DNA of 57,368 nucleotides, taken from NCBI GenBank assembly GCA_030591685.1, contig JAUVAX010000014.1, forward strand, positions 1-57,368, in the 5' to 3' direction. Positions 18,911 to 27,684 of this stretch are shown here, in pieces (position 1 is the first letter of the stretch; every line of letters begins with the position of its first letter). The notes under the pieces were generated by a model. The model did no database searches and was not told the origin of the DNA. It was given only the letters and a program-made list of their open reading frames with translations. The stretch comes from Pseudobdellovibrionaceae bacterium. Its GTDB lineage: Bacteria > Bdellovibrionota > Bdellovibrionia > Bdellovibrionales > UBA1609. Position numbers and translations under genes: made by a program.

Positions 18911-20188
18911 TTATTGATCCCAATTGACAGCAAATACACCCGAATTTTTGGGGACTAAATAATAAAGACGTCCTTGGTTTTTCATAACACCTGCAAACTG
19001 CTTTGCTCTTCGGCCGCGACCAGAAAACAAGTCCACTCGCCCACCCCCTCTGATAGCCCCACCTGTATCTTGATCGATTACAAATCGAGAGGATTTAACC
19101 CAAAACTTAGGTTCAATTGATTTTTTGTTTTCAAATTGGGGTTTTTCAAATTCAAGGTAAGCTATTGCCCCTTTTGGAAACATCGACTTATCTGTGGCAA
19201 TGGTTCGCCCCTTAATAACCTCAGCCCCCATGGCTGTAATAGGCTTTGTATTTAATTTTCTGAAAAATACATAAGAGGGATTTTTATTTAACAGTTTCAA
19301 CATTTCATCTTTAGGTAAACTACGTAAGTGTCGCTCAATTTTTTGCATACTCATTTGCTCTTTAGGTATGATGTCCAATAAAAACTTACCTATGGCCACA
19401 TAAGGATGACCGTTTTGCCCCGCATATCCGACTCTAATGTGTTTACTTTTACCCTTAAATTTATTTTTAGAAAACACAACGGTCCCCGACCCTTGTATTT
19501 GTATAAAAAAAGCATCGACCGGGTCTACCCATGCCAATACCTCTGAGGTACTAGCCATAGGGCCGTTGTTATCTATAATGCCCTCTCTGTTATAATAGGG
19601 TAGTATTTTCGTTGAGTTTGCACCTTTAACTAAGCGACCCTTTAATTTATGTGTTTTTAAGTTATTTTCGACTATTATTTTTTTTATAGCCTCTAACTGT
19701 GGGAACTTTTGAGAAAAATCATTTAAATCCACAAAAACTAGATCTTTTGGGACTGTGTAAATTGGGTGCGAATGTTTTTTAGTTGGCTTTAATGACCCAC
19801 GAATGACGGGTTCATAATAAGATGTGATCATAACTTCGCCCCAATCATCACCACCATAGGCCTCGTAGAAATTAAAATTTTGCTTTAATACTCTTTGAAA
19901 ACCGTCAAAGTCCATACCCTCAGTTTTTTTTAATAATTTTTGAAGTTCTAACACGTATTCATTAACTGTTACTGTCTTAGGCCCAAATTGTAGAACCTTT
20001 TTTGTGTTATTTTTTGTTAAAAAATCTATGTTTTCTTGTAAGGAACTTCTTAAACTTTTATAGCTCAGGTCATCTGAGAGTACTGGCGTTTGCTCGGAGA
20101 GCCTCATTGAGTCGTAAACACTCTTTAAAGGAGCCCTTACGCATGAGCTTAAAAGTAATAACATTAGCAGTGTACTGTAGTGTTTCAT
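18911..20188 (-). CDS. mltA: Membrane-bound lytic murein transglycosylase A
   Basis: A 425-residue outer-membrane lipoprotein that cleaves peptidoglycan with formation of 1,6-anhydro-muramic acid. The signal peptide ends in a lipobox (LLLLSSC, Cys about residue 16). The MltA domain follows (TSYYEPVIRGS, then IQIQGSGTV), and the C-terminal 3D domain carries the Asp-rich active site (DQDTGGAIRGGGRVDLFSGRG region). Length is a little over E. coli MltA (365). An 18-bp palindrome lies just upstream of the start. Confidence 0.93.
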   Translation of the reverse strand: MKHYSTLLMLLLLSSCVRAPLKSVYDSMRLSEQTPVLSDDLSYKSLRSSLQENIDFLTKNNTKKVLQFGPKTVTVNEYVLELQKLLKKTEGMDFDGFQRVLKQNFNFYEAYGGDDWGEVMITSYYEPVIRGSLKPTKKHSHPIYTVPKDLVFVDLNDFSQKFPQLEAIKKIIVENNLKTHKLKGRLVKGANSTKILPYYNREGIIDNNGPMASTSEVLAWVDPVDAFFIQIQGSGTVVFSKNKFKGKSKHIRVGYAGQNGHPYVAIGKFLLDIIPKEQMSMQKIERHLRSLPKDEMLKLLNKNPSYVFFRKLNTKPITAMGAEVIKGRTIATDKSMFPKGAIAYLEFEKPQFENKKSIEPKFWVKSSRFVIDQDTGGAIRGGGRVDLFSGRGRRAKQFAGVMKNQGRLYYLVPKNSGVFAVNWDQ

Positions 20189-20205
20189 ATAAAACTCAGT
20201 CTATC

Positions 20206-20223
20206 CCTTACTTATAAGTAAGG
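20206..20223. promoter_or_regulatory. 18-bp perfect palindrome upstream of mltA
   Basis: CCTTACTTATAAGTAAGG is identical to its own reverse complement. It sits 18 bp upstream of the mltA start codon and about 145 bp before the divergent CBS-PAS promoter. A dimeric regulator could bind here; no candidate regulator is encoded beside it. It has no loop, so it is more likely an operator than a terminator. Confidence 0.5.
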
Positions 20224-20367
20224 ACAATATAAAACACCCCTAAGCTTGGCCTTAAGTCATTATATGAATGGTAAAAAAAATAATTTGTATTTTTAATTTT
20301 ATCATTGCGCCAAAAGTCTAGTGCCAAGAATTTCGTCTATAAATCTTCTATAAACTTTTTCATTGTA

Positions 20368-20396
20368 TTGACCGGTTTTCATAAAATAATCATAAT
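20368..20396 (+). promoter_or_regulatory. CBS-PAS gene promoter, predicted leaderless
   Basis: TTGACC (20368-20373), a 17-nt spacer and CATAAT (20391-20396) form a good sigma-70 promoter. The ATG begins 7 nt after the -10 box at 20403, where transcription should start. No Shine-Dalgarno is visible. Confidence 0.7.
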
Positions 20397-20402
20397 TAAA
20401 GT

Positions 20403-21278
20403 ATGAAAGTTGCAAAAGACATGATGACAAGAAAGCCCATTTCAGTGCTCTCAAGTGATAGCCTTAATTCTGTTGCTAAAGTTTTTATGGACAATCAAAT
20501 TTCAACAGCACCTGTTGAAAACCCCTTGGGGCAAGTCATGGGGGTCCTTACTGAACTTTCACTCACAAGGGCCCTTTTAAGGGTACACACTGGGGACAGC
20601 GAGCTAGACCTTGTCCACCACCACAACGAACTTCTTGAGCCCCCTTACTTAATTGATTCTGATGCCTCAATAATTGAAGTAGTTAACAGTATGCTAAATG
20701 CGCCTAATCATCGAATCTACGTGCAAAATAATATGGGTAATATTATTGGGATTATTTCACCTGTTGATATCCTCTTTTTACTCAATGGTGAAGAAAAACG
20801 CTCACAGGTTTTAAAAAATGATCTCAAAAGTGCTCATGAAAAAATCGTTAAAATGACCTCCACCATTAAATCACTCACCACCGCGACAGAAACCTATAAA
20901 GAACTTTATGATGACGCCCCTGTGATGATGCATTCTGTAAATGAAAAGGCTGTTATAATAATGGCTAATAAAAAAATACATGATGTTTTAGGTTATGATG
21001 AAAGTGAGCTCATTAATAAGCCTATGAGTTTAATCTACCCTAAGTCTGTACGTCATGAGGCCATACAAAGCCTCCAGTCCATAATAAAAACAGGCAAACC
21101 CGCCTCGTCTTACACAACAATGGTCACTCAATCAGGGGGCAAGCTTAGGGTAGACATGGCCTCTAACTCATTAAAAGACCACTACGGTAAAAATGTCGGC
21201 ACTATAACCGTTTCAAGAGTTGTCGATTCTGACAACCTATTAAGAACATTGCATGGAACACTTAATAAAGAAGAGTAA
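20403..21278 (+). CDS. CBS-domain pair plus PAS sensor protein
   Basis: A 291-residue cytoplasmic protein. Residues about 1-60 and 80-135 form a tandem CBS (Bateman) module (AKDMMTRKPISVLSS, and IIEVVNSMLNAPNHRIYV to GIISPVDILFLLN), which in this family binds adenine nucleotides. A short helical linker leads to a PAS domain at about 168-275 (APVMMHSVNEKAVIIMANKK, LGYDESELINKPM). No kinase, GGDEF or HTH output follows, so it must signal through a partner or be a stand-alone sensor. It is probably translated from a leaderless mRNA. Confidence 0.85.
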   Translation: MKVAKDMMTRKPISVLSSDSLNSVAKVFMDNQISTAPVENPLGQVMGVLTELSLTRALLRVHTGDSELDLVHHHNELLEPPYLIDSDASIIEVVNSMLNAPNHRIYVQNNMGNIIGIISPVDILFLLNGEEKRSQVLKNDLKSAHEKIVKMTSTIKSLTTATETYKELYDDAPVMMHSVNEKAVIIMANKKIHDVLGYDESELINKPMSLIYPKSVRHEAIQSLQSIIKTGKPASSYTTMVTQSGGKLRVDMASNSLKDHYGKNVGTITVSRVVDSDNLLRTLHGTLNKEE

Positions 21279-21476
21279 ATATTTTTTTAGCCTTCAACTA
21301 AATACTTACTATTTTGTATTTATATTATGAGATCATTTGAAGCTCTTACCTTATAAAAACTATTTAATATTTTGTTGTATAGATTAGTTTGTCGTTTACG
21401 AACTACTTATGCGCGAGTACACTTAATTAAAGATCGTTTAGATTATAATAAATTAATGACTCACTGGAGGCGACAA

Positions 21477-21713
21477 ATGGCAAACCCAAAAATAGTAGAC
21501 AAGGTACCTGCAATGGAAGACCTAGAACCAGGCACATACTACTGGTGCTCATGTGGGGAGTCAAAAAAGCAACCCTTCTGTGATGGCGCCCATAAGGGAA
21601 CTGAGTTTACCCCAGAAGTGTTCAAAGTTGATAAAAAAGAGACCGTTGCCCTATGCCAGTGTAAACACACAAAGAACCCTCCTTTTTGTGATGGCGCTCA
21701 CCGTACTCTATAG
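21477..21713 (+). CDS. Double CDGSH-type iron-sulfur protein
   Basis: A 78-residue protein with two CDGSH [2Fe-2S] motifs: CSCGESKKQPFCDGAH and CQCKHTKNPPFCDGAH, each giving the three-Cys, one-His ligand set of the mitoNEET family. The tandem form is common in bacteria and has redox or Fe-S transfer roles. The frame is open upstream to 21372, but the ATG at 21477 has GGAGG 6 nt before it and starts the conserved part, so it is chosen. A TATAAT at 21444-21449 may be part of its promoter. Confidence 0.9.
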   Translation: MANPKIVDKVPAMEDLEPGTYYWCSCGESKKQPFCDGAHKGTEFTPEVFKVDKKETVALCQCKHTKNPPFCDGAHRTL

Positions 21714-21788
21714 AAAGAGCATCATAGTTAAAGCCTTATCGACTCCTATTATAAAGATCAGATGCTTATTTGTTTTTTATAAAAAGTA

Positions 21789-22397
21789 TTATTTTTTGGT
21801 ATCTCTTTTATACGACTGAGAGGGCTTAGGGCTCTCTTTTTTTGTTGTCTTTTTACTCGCTCCAGACTTTGTTGATTTTGTTCGCCTGTGAGTGGGTTTT
21901 GATTTATTTTTTTCACTCGGTATTAAAAAAGTCTCAGTTAATGGGACATAAATATCTGCCGCCTCTTTGAATTGATCACTCGTGGTCTCGGGGATGGACC
22001 AAACCTCTACCCGGCAACCTCTTGATTTTAAATACCAAACTAGGGGCAGGTAATCTTTATCACCCCCAAGTATAATTGCGACATCTAGCTTTTCGGCCAT
22101 GGTCACGGCATCAACTATTAAAAAACTGTCTGCGTTTTTTTCAGGGCGGCGAAGCTCGCCCCCTAGGCTTTTCCAGAAGGTTTCAAATGTTGGAGAGACA
22201 TCTTTATAACTGGGCTTGTAGTATAAAATACGCGTGATCTCACGGTCACCCACATGCTCGATTATTTTTTTATAATCTACGCGACCGCCATATATATTTA
22301 ATGACGACATCTCAATATTTTCAGCATCTACAAAAACCCCAACTTTTTGAAATACGAGAGGTTTTGTTGCTGCTTTTTCTGTACCCACTGGACTCAA
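21789..22397 (-). CDS. NYN-domain (LabA/DUF88-like) putative ribonuclease
   Basis: A 202-residue protein with a PIN-like NYN domain at about 15-160. The acidic active-site positions are visible in VGVFVDAENIE, in KNADSFLIVDAV and in ILGGDKDYLPLV. Such proteins cleave RNA or act in RNA processing. Residues 162-202 form a very basic Ser/Thr/Lys tail (KNKSKPTHRR, GASKKTTKKES), likely for nucleic-acid contact. The longest frame starts with TTG at 22397, but GGGAG is only 2 nt from it; a GTG at 22388 is a better-spaced alternative. Confidence 0.85.
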   Translation of the reverse strand: MSPVGTEKAATKPLVFQKVGVFVDAENIEMSSLNIYGGRVDYKKIIEHVGDREITRILYYKPSYKDVSPTFETFWKSLGGELRRPEKNADSFLIVDAVTMAEKLDVAIILGGDKDYLPLVWYLKSRGCRVEVWSIPETTSDQFKEAADIYVPLTETFLIPSEKNKSKPTHRRTKSTKSGASKKTTKKESPKPSQSYKRDTKK

Positions 22398-22650
22398 TAC
22401 TCCCTTTTAATAACAAAAGCAGCTTAACACAGTTTAATCTAAACCCTAAACATCTTGGTCTAGGCACTTTAACCTTTTGTTAATCAGACCCCAAAGTCAA
22501 TGCTGGCAGAAGGCCTATGGGTCACGATTTCAGCGTATCTAGAGAGTAACTACCGCCGCCATCATATCGTCTAGACCCCGTGCATTATTCTGCGTCCCCC
22601 CTTTATATTGCAACCTAATGTGTAAAGTTATGCGCTATAAATAAGCAGGC
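22398..22650. other. Intergenic region without a visible gene
   Basis: Upstream of the NYN gene on the minus strand and downstream of the HESGH gene. I see no ORF with a ribosome site, no tRNA and no strong hairpin here. Confidence 0.4.
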
Positions 22651-23991
22651 CTACAAAGGTTTTTTTGTGAACTCTTCATCAATATATTTTATGAGTCGGG
22701 CATTAACGGCCTCTGGAGTATCCCTAACCATAGCGTCTATATCCTTCATTTGATTTTCAATACGATTTAAAAGTTCATTAATCGCTCCCTGTGCAATACG
22801 CGCAAATAGGTAGTCCGGGTGGCGACGGTATTTAGAGCGCGAAATGTAATGCTCCCATACATAGCTTCTTGCGGGGTTAAACAGCACATGCACCTCGCTG
22901 TGCTCCCAACCCTTAAGTTTCATCTTTTTAGAAAAGTCGCGAAACCTGTTATAAATCTCTATATCTTGACGAGTTTGGTAATCAATATCCCCCGTATGAT
23001 GAAGGGACTTATGTACTGCATCTGGCTTGTAGTCACCACTTTTATCTCTAATTGCAAGAACAGTCAAAACGTCTGCTAAAAACTCATGCGTAGGGGCGGT
23101 CATCGCCCTAAACCCAGACACTGCTGTACTGCCGGTAAATTCACCACCTAGCTCTTGTGAGATTTTCTCCTCTAAATATTCACTTTTCTTCTCTAACCTC
23201 TCACCTTCTAACTCTACTGACTCTCTCAACCCTTCAATTTTTGACCAAGCATATAAACCTAAAAGGATTTCATCTACTGTAAGGTCGGCAGTGTCTCTTT
23301 TTTCATAACTCTCAATTTTTTCATAATAAAATTCGGTCAACCGCTGAGATCTTTTTGTGGTTACATACCCTTCTTCAATAACCTTGAAATAATTAAAAAG
23401 ATGCGAAGCCACAGGATGGCTTTTTAAAACATACTCAAGATACTTATCAACCACATCATGTCCACTCTCGTGAACAATAACAGCTCTTGATTTTCGTGGG
23501 TGCTTTGTAAACCCATTAAAATTAATTTGATTCGGTATGTGTATAATATCTACTAAATGATAGGCGTTGTCATAGTTAGCAACCACTTCAATTGTAACCT
23601 CTGAAGGCAGGTAATTTGGGTCAACAATATCATCAATAGTTTCATATAGCTTTAAAACTCTCTTTATAACCTTATGAAAGGCCTTGTCAGAAAGCTTTGC
23701 ATCTACCCTTTTAAAGGTTATTTTTTGTCTACCTCCAGCGATGACAACTTTAACCTCTTTAAAGACGTTTCGTCTTTCGGCCTCTATTTTTTCATCTAAA
23801 GCACTTAATATTTTATGAGCTTCAGCATCGCTAATAGCTTTATCGGGATATTCTTCCATATAGTCTCGAAAGCTGGATAAGGCTTCGCCTTGCTCTGAAA
23901 ATGTTTTTAAAAATAAGGACTCACAACTAGGGCCTGCCGAACTTATTTGAGAGAAACAAAGTATTGCAAAAATTAAAAATTTTATTCTCAT
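22651..23991 (-). CDS. Exported putative zinc metallopeptidase (HESGH motif)
   Basis: A 446-residue exported protein with a signal peptide (MRIKFLIFAILCFSQISSA). Residues 174-178 read HESGH after a hydrophobic strand (RAVIVHESGHDVV), the zincin HExxH signature. A plausible third ligand is E303 in PTHEFLADVL, as in gluzincins, about 125 residues on and preceding Asp. Charged helical stretches lie between (EEKISQELGG region). I do not recognise a named family. It is a single gene with AAAGGA before its ATG. Substrate unknown; a periplasmic or extracellular role is inferred from the signal peptide. Confidence 0.75.
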   Translation of the reverse strand: MRIKFLIFAILCFSQISSAGPSCESLFLKTFSEQGEALSSFRDYMEEYPDKAISDAEAHKILSALDEKIEAERRNVFKEVKVVIAGGRQKITFKRVDAKLSDKAFHKVIKRVLKLYETIDDIVDPNYLPSEVTIEVVANYDNAYHLVDIIHIPNQINFNGFTKHPRKSRAVIVHESGHDVVDKYLEYVLKSHPVASHLFNYFKVIEEGYVTTKRSQRLTEFYYEKIESYEKRDTADLTVDEILLGLYAWSKIEGLRESVELEGERLEKKSEYLEEKISQELGGEFTGSTAVSGFRAMTAPTHEFLADVLTVLAIRDKSGDYKPDAVHKSLHHTGDIDYQTRQDIEIYNRFRDFSKKMKLKGWEHSEVHVLFNPARSYVWEHYISRSKYRRHPDYLFARIAQGAINELLNRIENQMKDIDAMVRDTPEAVNARLIKYIDEEFTKKPL

Positions 23992-24069
23992 TTTTATAGC
24001 ATCCTTTAAGCGAAATATTTTTTAATTAGTAATATTATAAAAGCAAGTTTCGTTTGAAGTTTAATTAAC

Positions 24070-24099
24070 AAAAAAAGCCCTGCTTTACTTGTGGCTTTT
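24070..24099 (-). terminator. Probable terminator of the ABC-DUF1854 operon
   Basis: On the minus strand a 7-bp stem AAAAGCC/GGCTTTT with a 13-nt loop is followed by further T residues. It lies about 270 bp past the DUF1854 stop. The remainder of the 377-bp gap (23992-24368) shows no gene. Confidence 0.5.
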
Positions 24100-24368
24100 G
24101 TTACTCATTAAGTAATAAACGTATTTAACGATGTGACAATATATCATAAAATCTCAAAATTGAGAGGATATTCATAACCTTAATCAGGGCTCCTAAAAAG
24201 AAGTAAAAAGACCATACAAATCGTCTAAAGTTTAGACACAAAATAGTTTTATGAAATAATTTCAAAAGCAACTCAACTAAGTGGCCACATGAGGGCAGAG
24301 TTTAAATTACTATTTTTATAAACTCCACTAAAGGTTATATTTAAAATTTGGATACAAACAAGAGAAAC

Positions 24369-24875
24369 TTAAATCAGTGCTTTTAGCATTTTAACCCCAT
24401 CTCCAATGACTTTATTAAGGTCATCTATGACGTACTGGTCCTCATAGAGGTCACGGATATAAATGACATTGTCACTTAAAACCACCGGCCAATCACTGAG
24501 TTTTGTAAAAAACTGCCTTGGCCCACTAGTAGTTTTGACTCTCCATGTTCGTAAATCAAAGGAGTCCTTGATTTCAAGGATTTCAATGATTTTAAACATA
24601 AATTTAGACTCCTCAAGAGCTCGGTTTAAGGCCTCTGAGGAGCACTTGTCAAGATCACTCATACGCTCTACAAGCACTAACTCTTTACTCTCTATGTCTA
24701 CAATGCTTAGGTACTCCATCGGCGAAAGATGAGGAAAGCAAGGACGAACCCGAGCCCTGCCCCATTGACCCTTAACTTTAACCTCGAGGCCCTGGGCTTC
24801 ACTCCATTTAAATAAAATGTCTTTAAAATTAGTTTTAGAACCTTTTGTCGGCTTTTCGGTCATTGATAAAGTCAT
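24369..24875 (-). CDS. DUF1854 family protein, partner of the upstream ABC transporter
   Basis: A 168-residue protein matching the DUF1854 layout: a basic strand VRPCFPHLSPMEYLSIVD, the helix around DLDKCSSEALNRALEE, and TWRVKTTSGPRQFFTKL near the middle, which is the family's most recognisable block. Members usually sit beside an ABC transporter and in some genomes beside cyanophycin genes; no cyanophycin gene is here. It starts 2 bp after the transporter stop, with a G-rich ribosome site inside the transporter's 3' end, so the two are coupled. Molecular function is unknown. Confidence 0.8.
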   Translation of the reverse strand: MTLSMTEKPTKGSKTNFKDILFKWSEAQGLEVKVKGQWGRARVRPCFPHLSPMEYLSIVDIESKELVLVERMSDLDKCSSEALNRALEESKFMFKIIEILEIKDSFDLRTWRVKTTSGPRQFFTKLSDWPVVLSDNVIYIRDLYEDQYVIDDLNKVIGDGVKMLKALI

Positions 24876-24877
24876 TG

Positions 24878-27166
24878 TTACCCCCCTATTTTATTTAGGT
24901 TTGTTTGTAAGGTGACAAACTTTGTGTAAGTCCCCTTAGGGTTATCTATAAGTTCTTGGTGAGTCCCTGACTCAACAAGCTCGCCATCTTTAATTACCAA
25001 AATGCGGTCTGCACTTGCTATCGTTGACAATCGATGAGCAATAGCAAATACCGTTCGCCCCTTGACCAGTCGATCGAGTGCTTCTTGGATCTTTTTTTCA
25101 GTCTCAGTATCTACTGAACTTGTAGCCTCATCTAAAATTAATATCTTTGGGTTACGCAAAACAGCCCGTGCAATAGAGACTCGCTGCCTCTCTCCACCAG
25201 AGAGACTTTGCCCCCTCTCACCCACAATGGTCTCATACCCATTAGTGAGCTTCATTATAAACTCATGGGCATTTGCTACTTTAGCCGCTGCAATAACGTC
25301 CAAAAGGTCTGCATCCGGTTTTGCATACCTAATATTTTCAAGGATATTACCATGAAACAAAAAGGGGTCCTGTAAAACTACGCCTAGGTGAGACTTAAAA
25401 GAAGCGGTGTCTAGTTCTTTTAAGTTATAACCATCTACAGTTATTTCACCAGAGGTCACATCGTAAAAACGACTAATAAGGTTTGTGATCGTTGTTTTAC
25501 CACTACCTGAGGGGCCCACAAGGCCAATAACTTCGCCGGGGTTTATTTTAAAACTCAGGTTTTTTAAAACTGGTCGCACACCATCATAGGTAAAGGTCAC
25601 ATTTTTAAACTCGATCTCGCCTTTTAAAGTTTTTAATTCAATAGCTTTTTTTGTGTCTACCACTTCAGCTGATCGATCTAAAACCTCAAATACTCTATGC
25701 GCTGAGCTTGTCGCTCGATTAATCATACGAGCCATTTGGCCAATAACCTCAATCGGCTGAACAAACATAGTCATAAAAACTACAAACGAAATAAATACCC
25801 CAGGGGTCAGCCCAATACTGGCTGCGTTTTGAGCCCCCTCATTAAAAGCAGCAACGTGCTCTAACACACGTGGAACCCCAAAAAACCATACTGCCACAAC
25901 AAGCCCACGAATAAGAAGCATCAAAACAGGCCAAAAACTTGTCCATGCTTTATGAATGCTATTAAACTCATCAAGAAGTACAGCATTTCGCTGATTAAAC
26001 TTTGAAACCTCTTCTTGGCCCTTATTAAAAGCTTTCACCACCTTTATCCCGGGGATGGTGTCGGACAAACAATCAGTTAAATCCGACCACTTTCTCCAAG
26101 CCCTTAAAAAAAGAAGTTGCATTTTTTGGCCATGTCTATAAATCAACCAAAGTAAAACAGGCACAGGGGCACTGACCATTAAACCCAACGGGGCATCTAA
26201 ATATATAAGTACCCCTGATAGCGTAAAGAGCAATAAAATTGAAGTACTGACCTCAACAATACCAAAGGCTACAAAGTCCCAAATTCTGTCGGTGTCTGAG
26301 CTCACGCGGCTTATCAGTGACCCTGTTTGACGCTTGTCAAAAAAGCTCAAAGAAAGCCCATGCATGTGTTCATACACTTCATCACGTAAATCTCTAGCTA
26401 CGAACTCACCCATAATAGACATTGTCTTTAAACGCACCCATGCAAAGAACTCTCTTAATATATGAGTCCCAAAAAGTGCGGCGATACAAAGGGTGAAAAT
26501 ATACAGCCCCTCTTTATGAGTAATAACGCCTGATTGAAAGGGCTTAATGACATCATCAATTAAGTACCCCGTAAGTAGCCCAGGCACTAAACTCAAAACT
26601 GTCATGCAAGCAGCGCCCAGGCCCCCTAAGGCGACCTGACCCCTGTAGGGCTTTAAGTACGTAAGAAGCCTCCATATGACATCTTTACTCGATTTATTTT
26701 CAGACGCTGCACTCTCAGCTAACGGCTTTAGTAGCTCTTCTTGGTAGATACAATCTGGTGATTTATTAACCTGACCTATAAACCCTAACTTAATACCTTC
26801 ATTAATTAAAAAAACAACTAATGACATTGGTCGCTGTTGCCTTAAAGAGTACCTTAAGGTCAAAAGTAACTCTCCTGATTTATCAGAAATTTCAAGTCTC
26901 TTATTACTCAGGTTTTCAATTTCTTTAGCCGAACACACGTGTGAGATATTTATAGTCTTTCTCTCCCACGTGCTTTCGAATTGCAAAAAGTATTCAATTG
27001 TATTTTTTGTTAACACAACCCAAGACTCTACTAAATTAAATCGAGAGCTTAAATCCACCATACTGTAGGCAATTATACCTTGGCCCACCATAAGGCGAAG
27101 ACTCTCTGGCAAACGATCTGACTGTTTTAGTCGTTCACTTACTTTACTTTCATTATTTAAATTCAT
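24878..27166 (-). CDS. ABC transporter with fused permease and ATPase (exporter type)
   Basis: A 762-residue half-transporter. An N-terminal soluble region of about 150 residues (not typical of MsbA-type exporters) precedes six membrane helices at about 175-480 and a nucleotide-binding domain at 510-750. Walker A is GPSGSGKTT (about 554), signature LSGGERQR (about 655), Walker B ILILDEATSS (about 676) and the H-loop AIAHRLS. It should act as a homodimer. The extra N-terminal domain and the adjacent DUF1854 protein mark the 'cyanophycin-associated' ABC subclass, though the substrate is not known. GAGGA precedes the ATG. Confidence 0.9.
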   Translation of the reverse strand: MNLNNESKVSERLKQSDRLPESLRLMVGQGIIAYSMVDLSSRFNLVESWVVLTKNTIEYFLQFESTWERKTINISHVCSAKEIENLSNKRLEISDKSGELLLTLRYSLRQQRPMSLVVFLINEGIKLGFIGQVNKSPDCIYQEELLKPLAESAASENKSSKDVIWRLLTYLKPYRGQVALGGLGAACMTVLSLVPGLLTGYLIDDVIKPFQSGVITHKEGLYIFTLCIAALFGTHILREFFAWVRLKTMSIMGEFVARDLRDEVYEHMHGLSLSFFDKRQTGSLISRVSSDTDRIWDFVAFGIVEVSTSILLLFTLSGVLIYLDAPLGLMVSAPVPVLLWLIYRHGQKMQLLFLRAWRKWSDLTDCLSDTIPGIKVVKAFNKGQEEVSKFNQRNAVLLDEFNSIHKAWTSFWPVLMLLIRGLVVAVWFFGVPRVLEHVAAFNEGAQNAASIGLTPGVFISFVVFMTMFVQPIEVIGQMARMINRATSSAHRVFEVLDRSAEVVDTKKAIELKTLKGEIEFKNVTFTYDGVRPVLKNLSFKINPGEVIGLVGPSGSGKTTITNLISRFYDVTSGEITVDGYNLKELDTASFKSHLGVVLQDPFLFHGNILENIRYAKPDADLLDVIAAAKVANAHEFIMKLTNGYETIVGERGQSLSGGERQRVSIARAVLRNPKILILDEATSSVDTETEKKIQEALDRLVKGRTVFAIAHRLSTIASADRILVIKDGELVESGTHQELIDNPKGTYTKFVTLQTNLNKIGG

Positions 27167-27197
27167 TTCAAATATTCCTCTTTGAACTCATTAGGTG

Positions 27198-27359
27198 TTA
27201 CCACCAGTTATTTAAAAAGTCATGTTCGGGCCTTACACGGTGGACTTCATCACCTCGGGCCCCATACTCATCTGGACCCATTAGAGCCCACCACAAAAAC
27301 CCCCATAAACTTGTTACTACTAAATTAATTAGTTTTAAAAAAAATCTTAAATTTTTCAT
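27198..27359 (-). CDS. 53-residue single-pass membrane protein upstream of the ABC transporter
   Basis: A short gene readable on the minus strand: ATG at 27357-27359, stop at 27198-27200. The protein is MKNLRFFLKLINLVVTSLWG (first 20), a Trp-rich hydrophobic helix to about residue 28, then a charged tail (PDEYGARGDEVHRVRPEHD) ending in NWW. GAGGT lies 8 nt before the ATG, and the stop is 31 bp upstream of the transporter start, so it should be the first gene of a three-gene operon. Positive residues before the helix predict the tail on the periplasmic side. It may be a small subunit of the transporter. Confidence 0.65.
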   Translation of the reverse strand: MKNLRFFLKLINLVVTSLWGFLWWALMGPDEYGARGDEVHRVRPEHDFLNNWW

Positions 27360-27524
27360 TTTTATACCTCAAACATAAAAAGAACACACTTAGCCATCAT
27401 TCATAGTATTCAAAAAGGGGCTCTTTTATAAAAAAAGCTCACAACAGGACACTATTTTTTTTGTTAGCGTATATAGTACTCTTGATTTTAGTTATTTTTA
27501 GACGACTTATAAGCTCTGCGCTCA

Positions 27525-27646
27525 GCCTCTGATTATCGAATGAACAAAGTGAGTAGATTGACAATCGGAGGCGTAGACCATGGACATTATTAAATTATCT
27601 TCTGTTCCATATATATTTTGTGTTAATAAAATCATCGTTCGCCTCC
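27525..27646 (+). promoter_or_regulatory. Leader with alternative pairings of the Shine-Dalgarno sequence
   Basis: GCCTCTGATTATC (27525-27537) can pair with GACAATCGGAGGC (27560-27572), 11 of 13 bp, and the SD core GGAGGCG (27567-27573) can instead pair with CGCCTCC (27640-27646), 7 of 7. This gives two mutually exclusive structures around the ribosome site of the small ORF at 27580. A weak TTGATT/ACTTAT promoter (27482-27510) would start RNA just before the first arm. Confidence 0.35.
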
Positions 27647-27684
27647 TTTCTTATTTATCGTGCGAAAACGTTATTTTTAAATAG
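27580..27684 (+). CDS. Possible 34-residue peptide
   Basis: ATG at 27580 lies 8 nt after a perfect GGAGG and opens a 34-codon frame (MDIIKLSSVPYIFCVNKIIV and onward, ending at TAG 27682-27684). The peptide is fairly hydrophobic with two cysteines. The strong ribosome site and the surrounding pairings are the only support; there is no homology I can name. It could be a leader peptide, a small toxin or chance. The rest of the 608-bp gap (27360-27967) shows no other gene. Confidence 0.3.
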   Translation: MDIIKLSSVPYIFCVNKIIVRLLSYLSCENVIFK

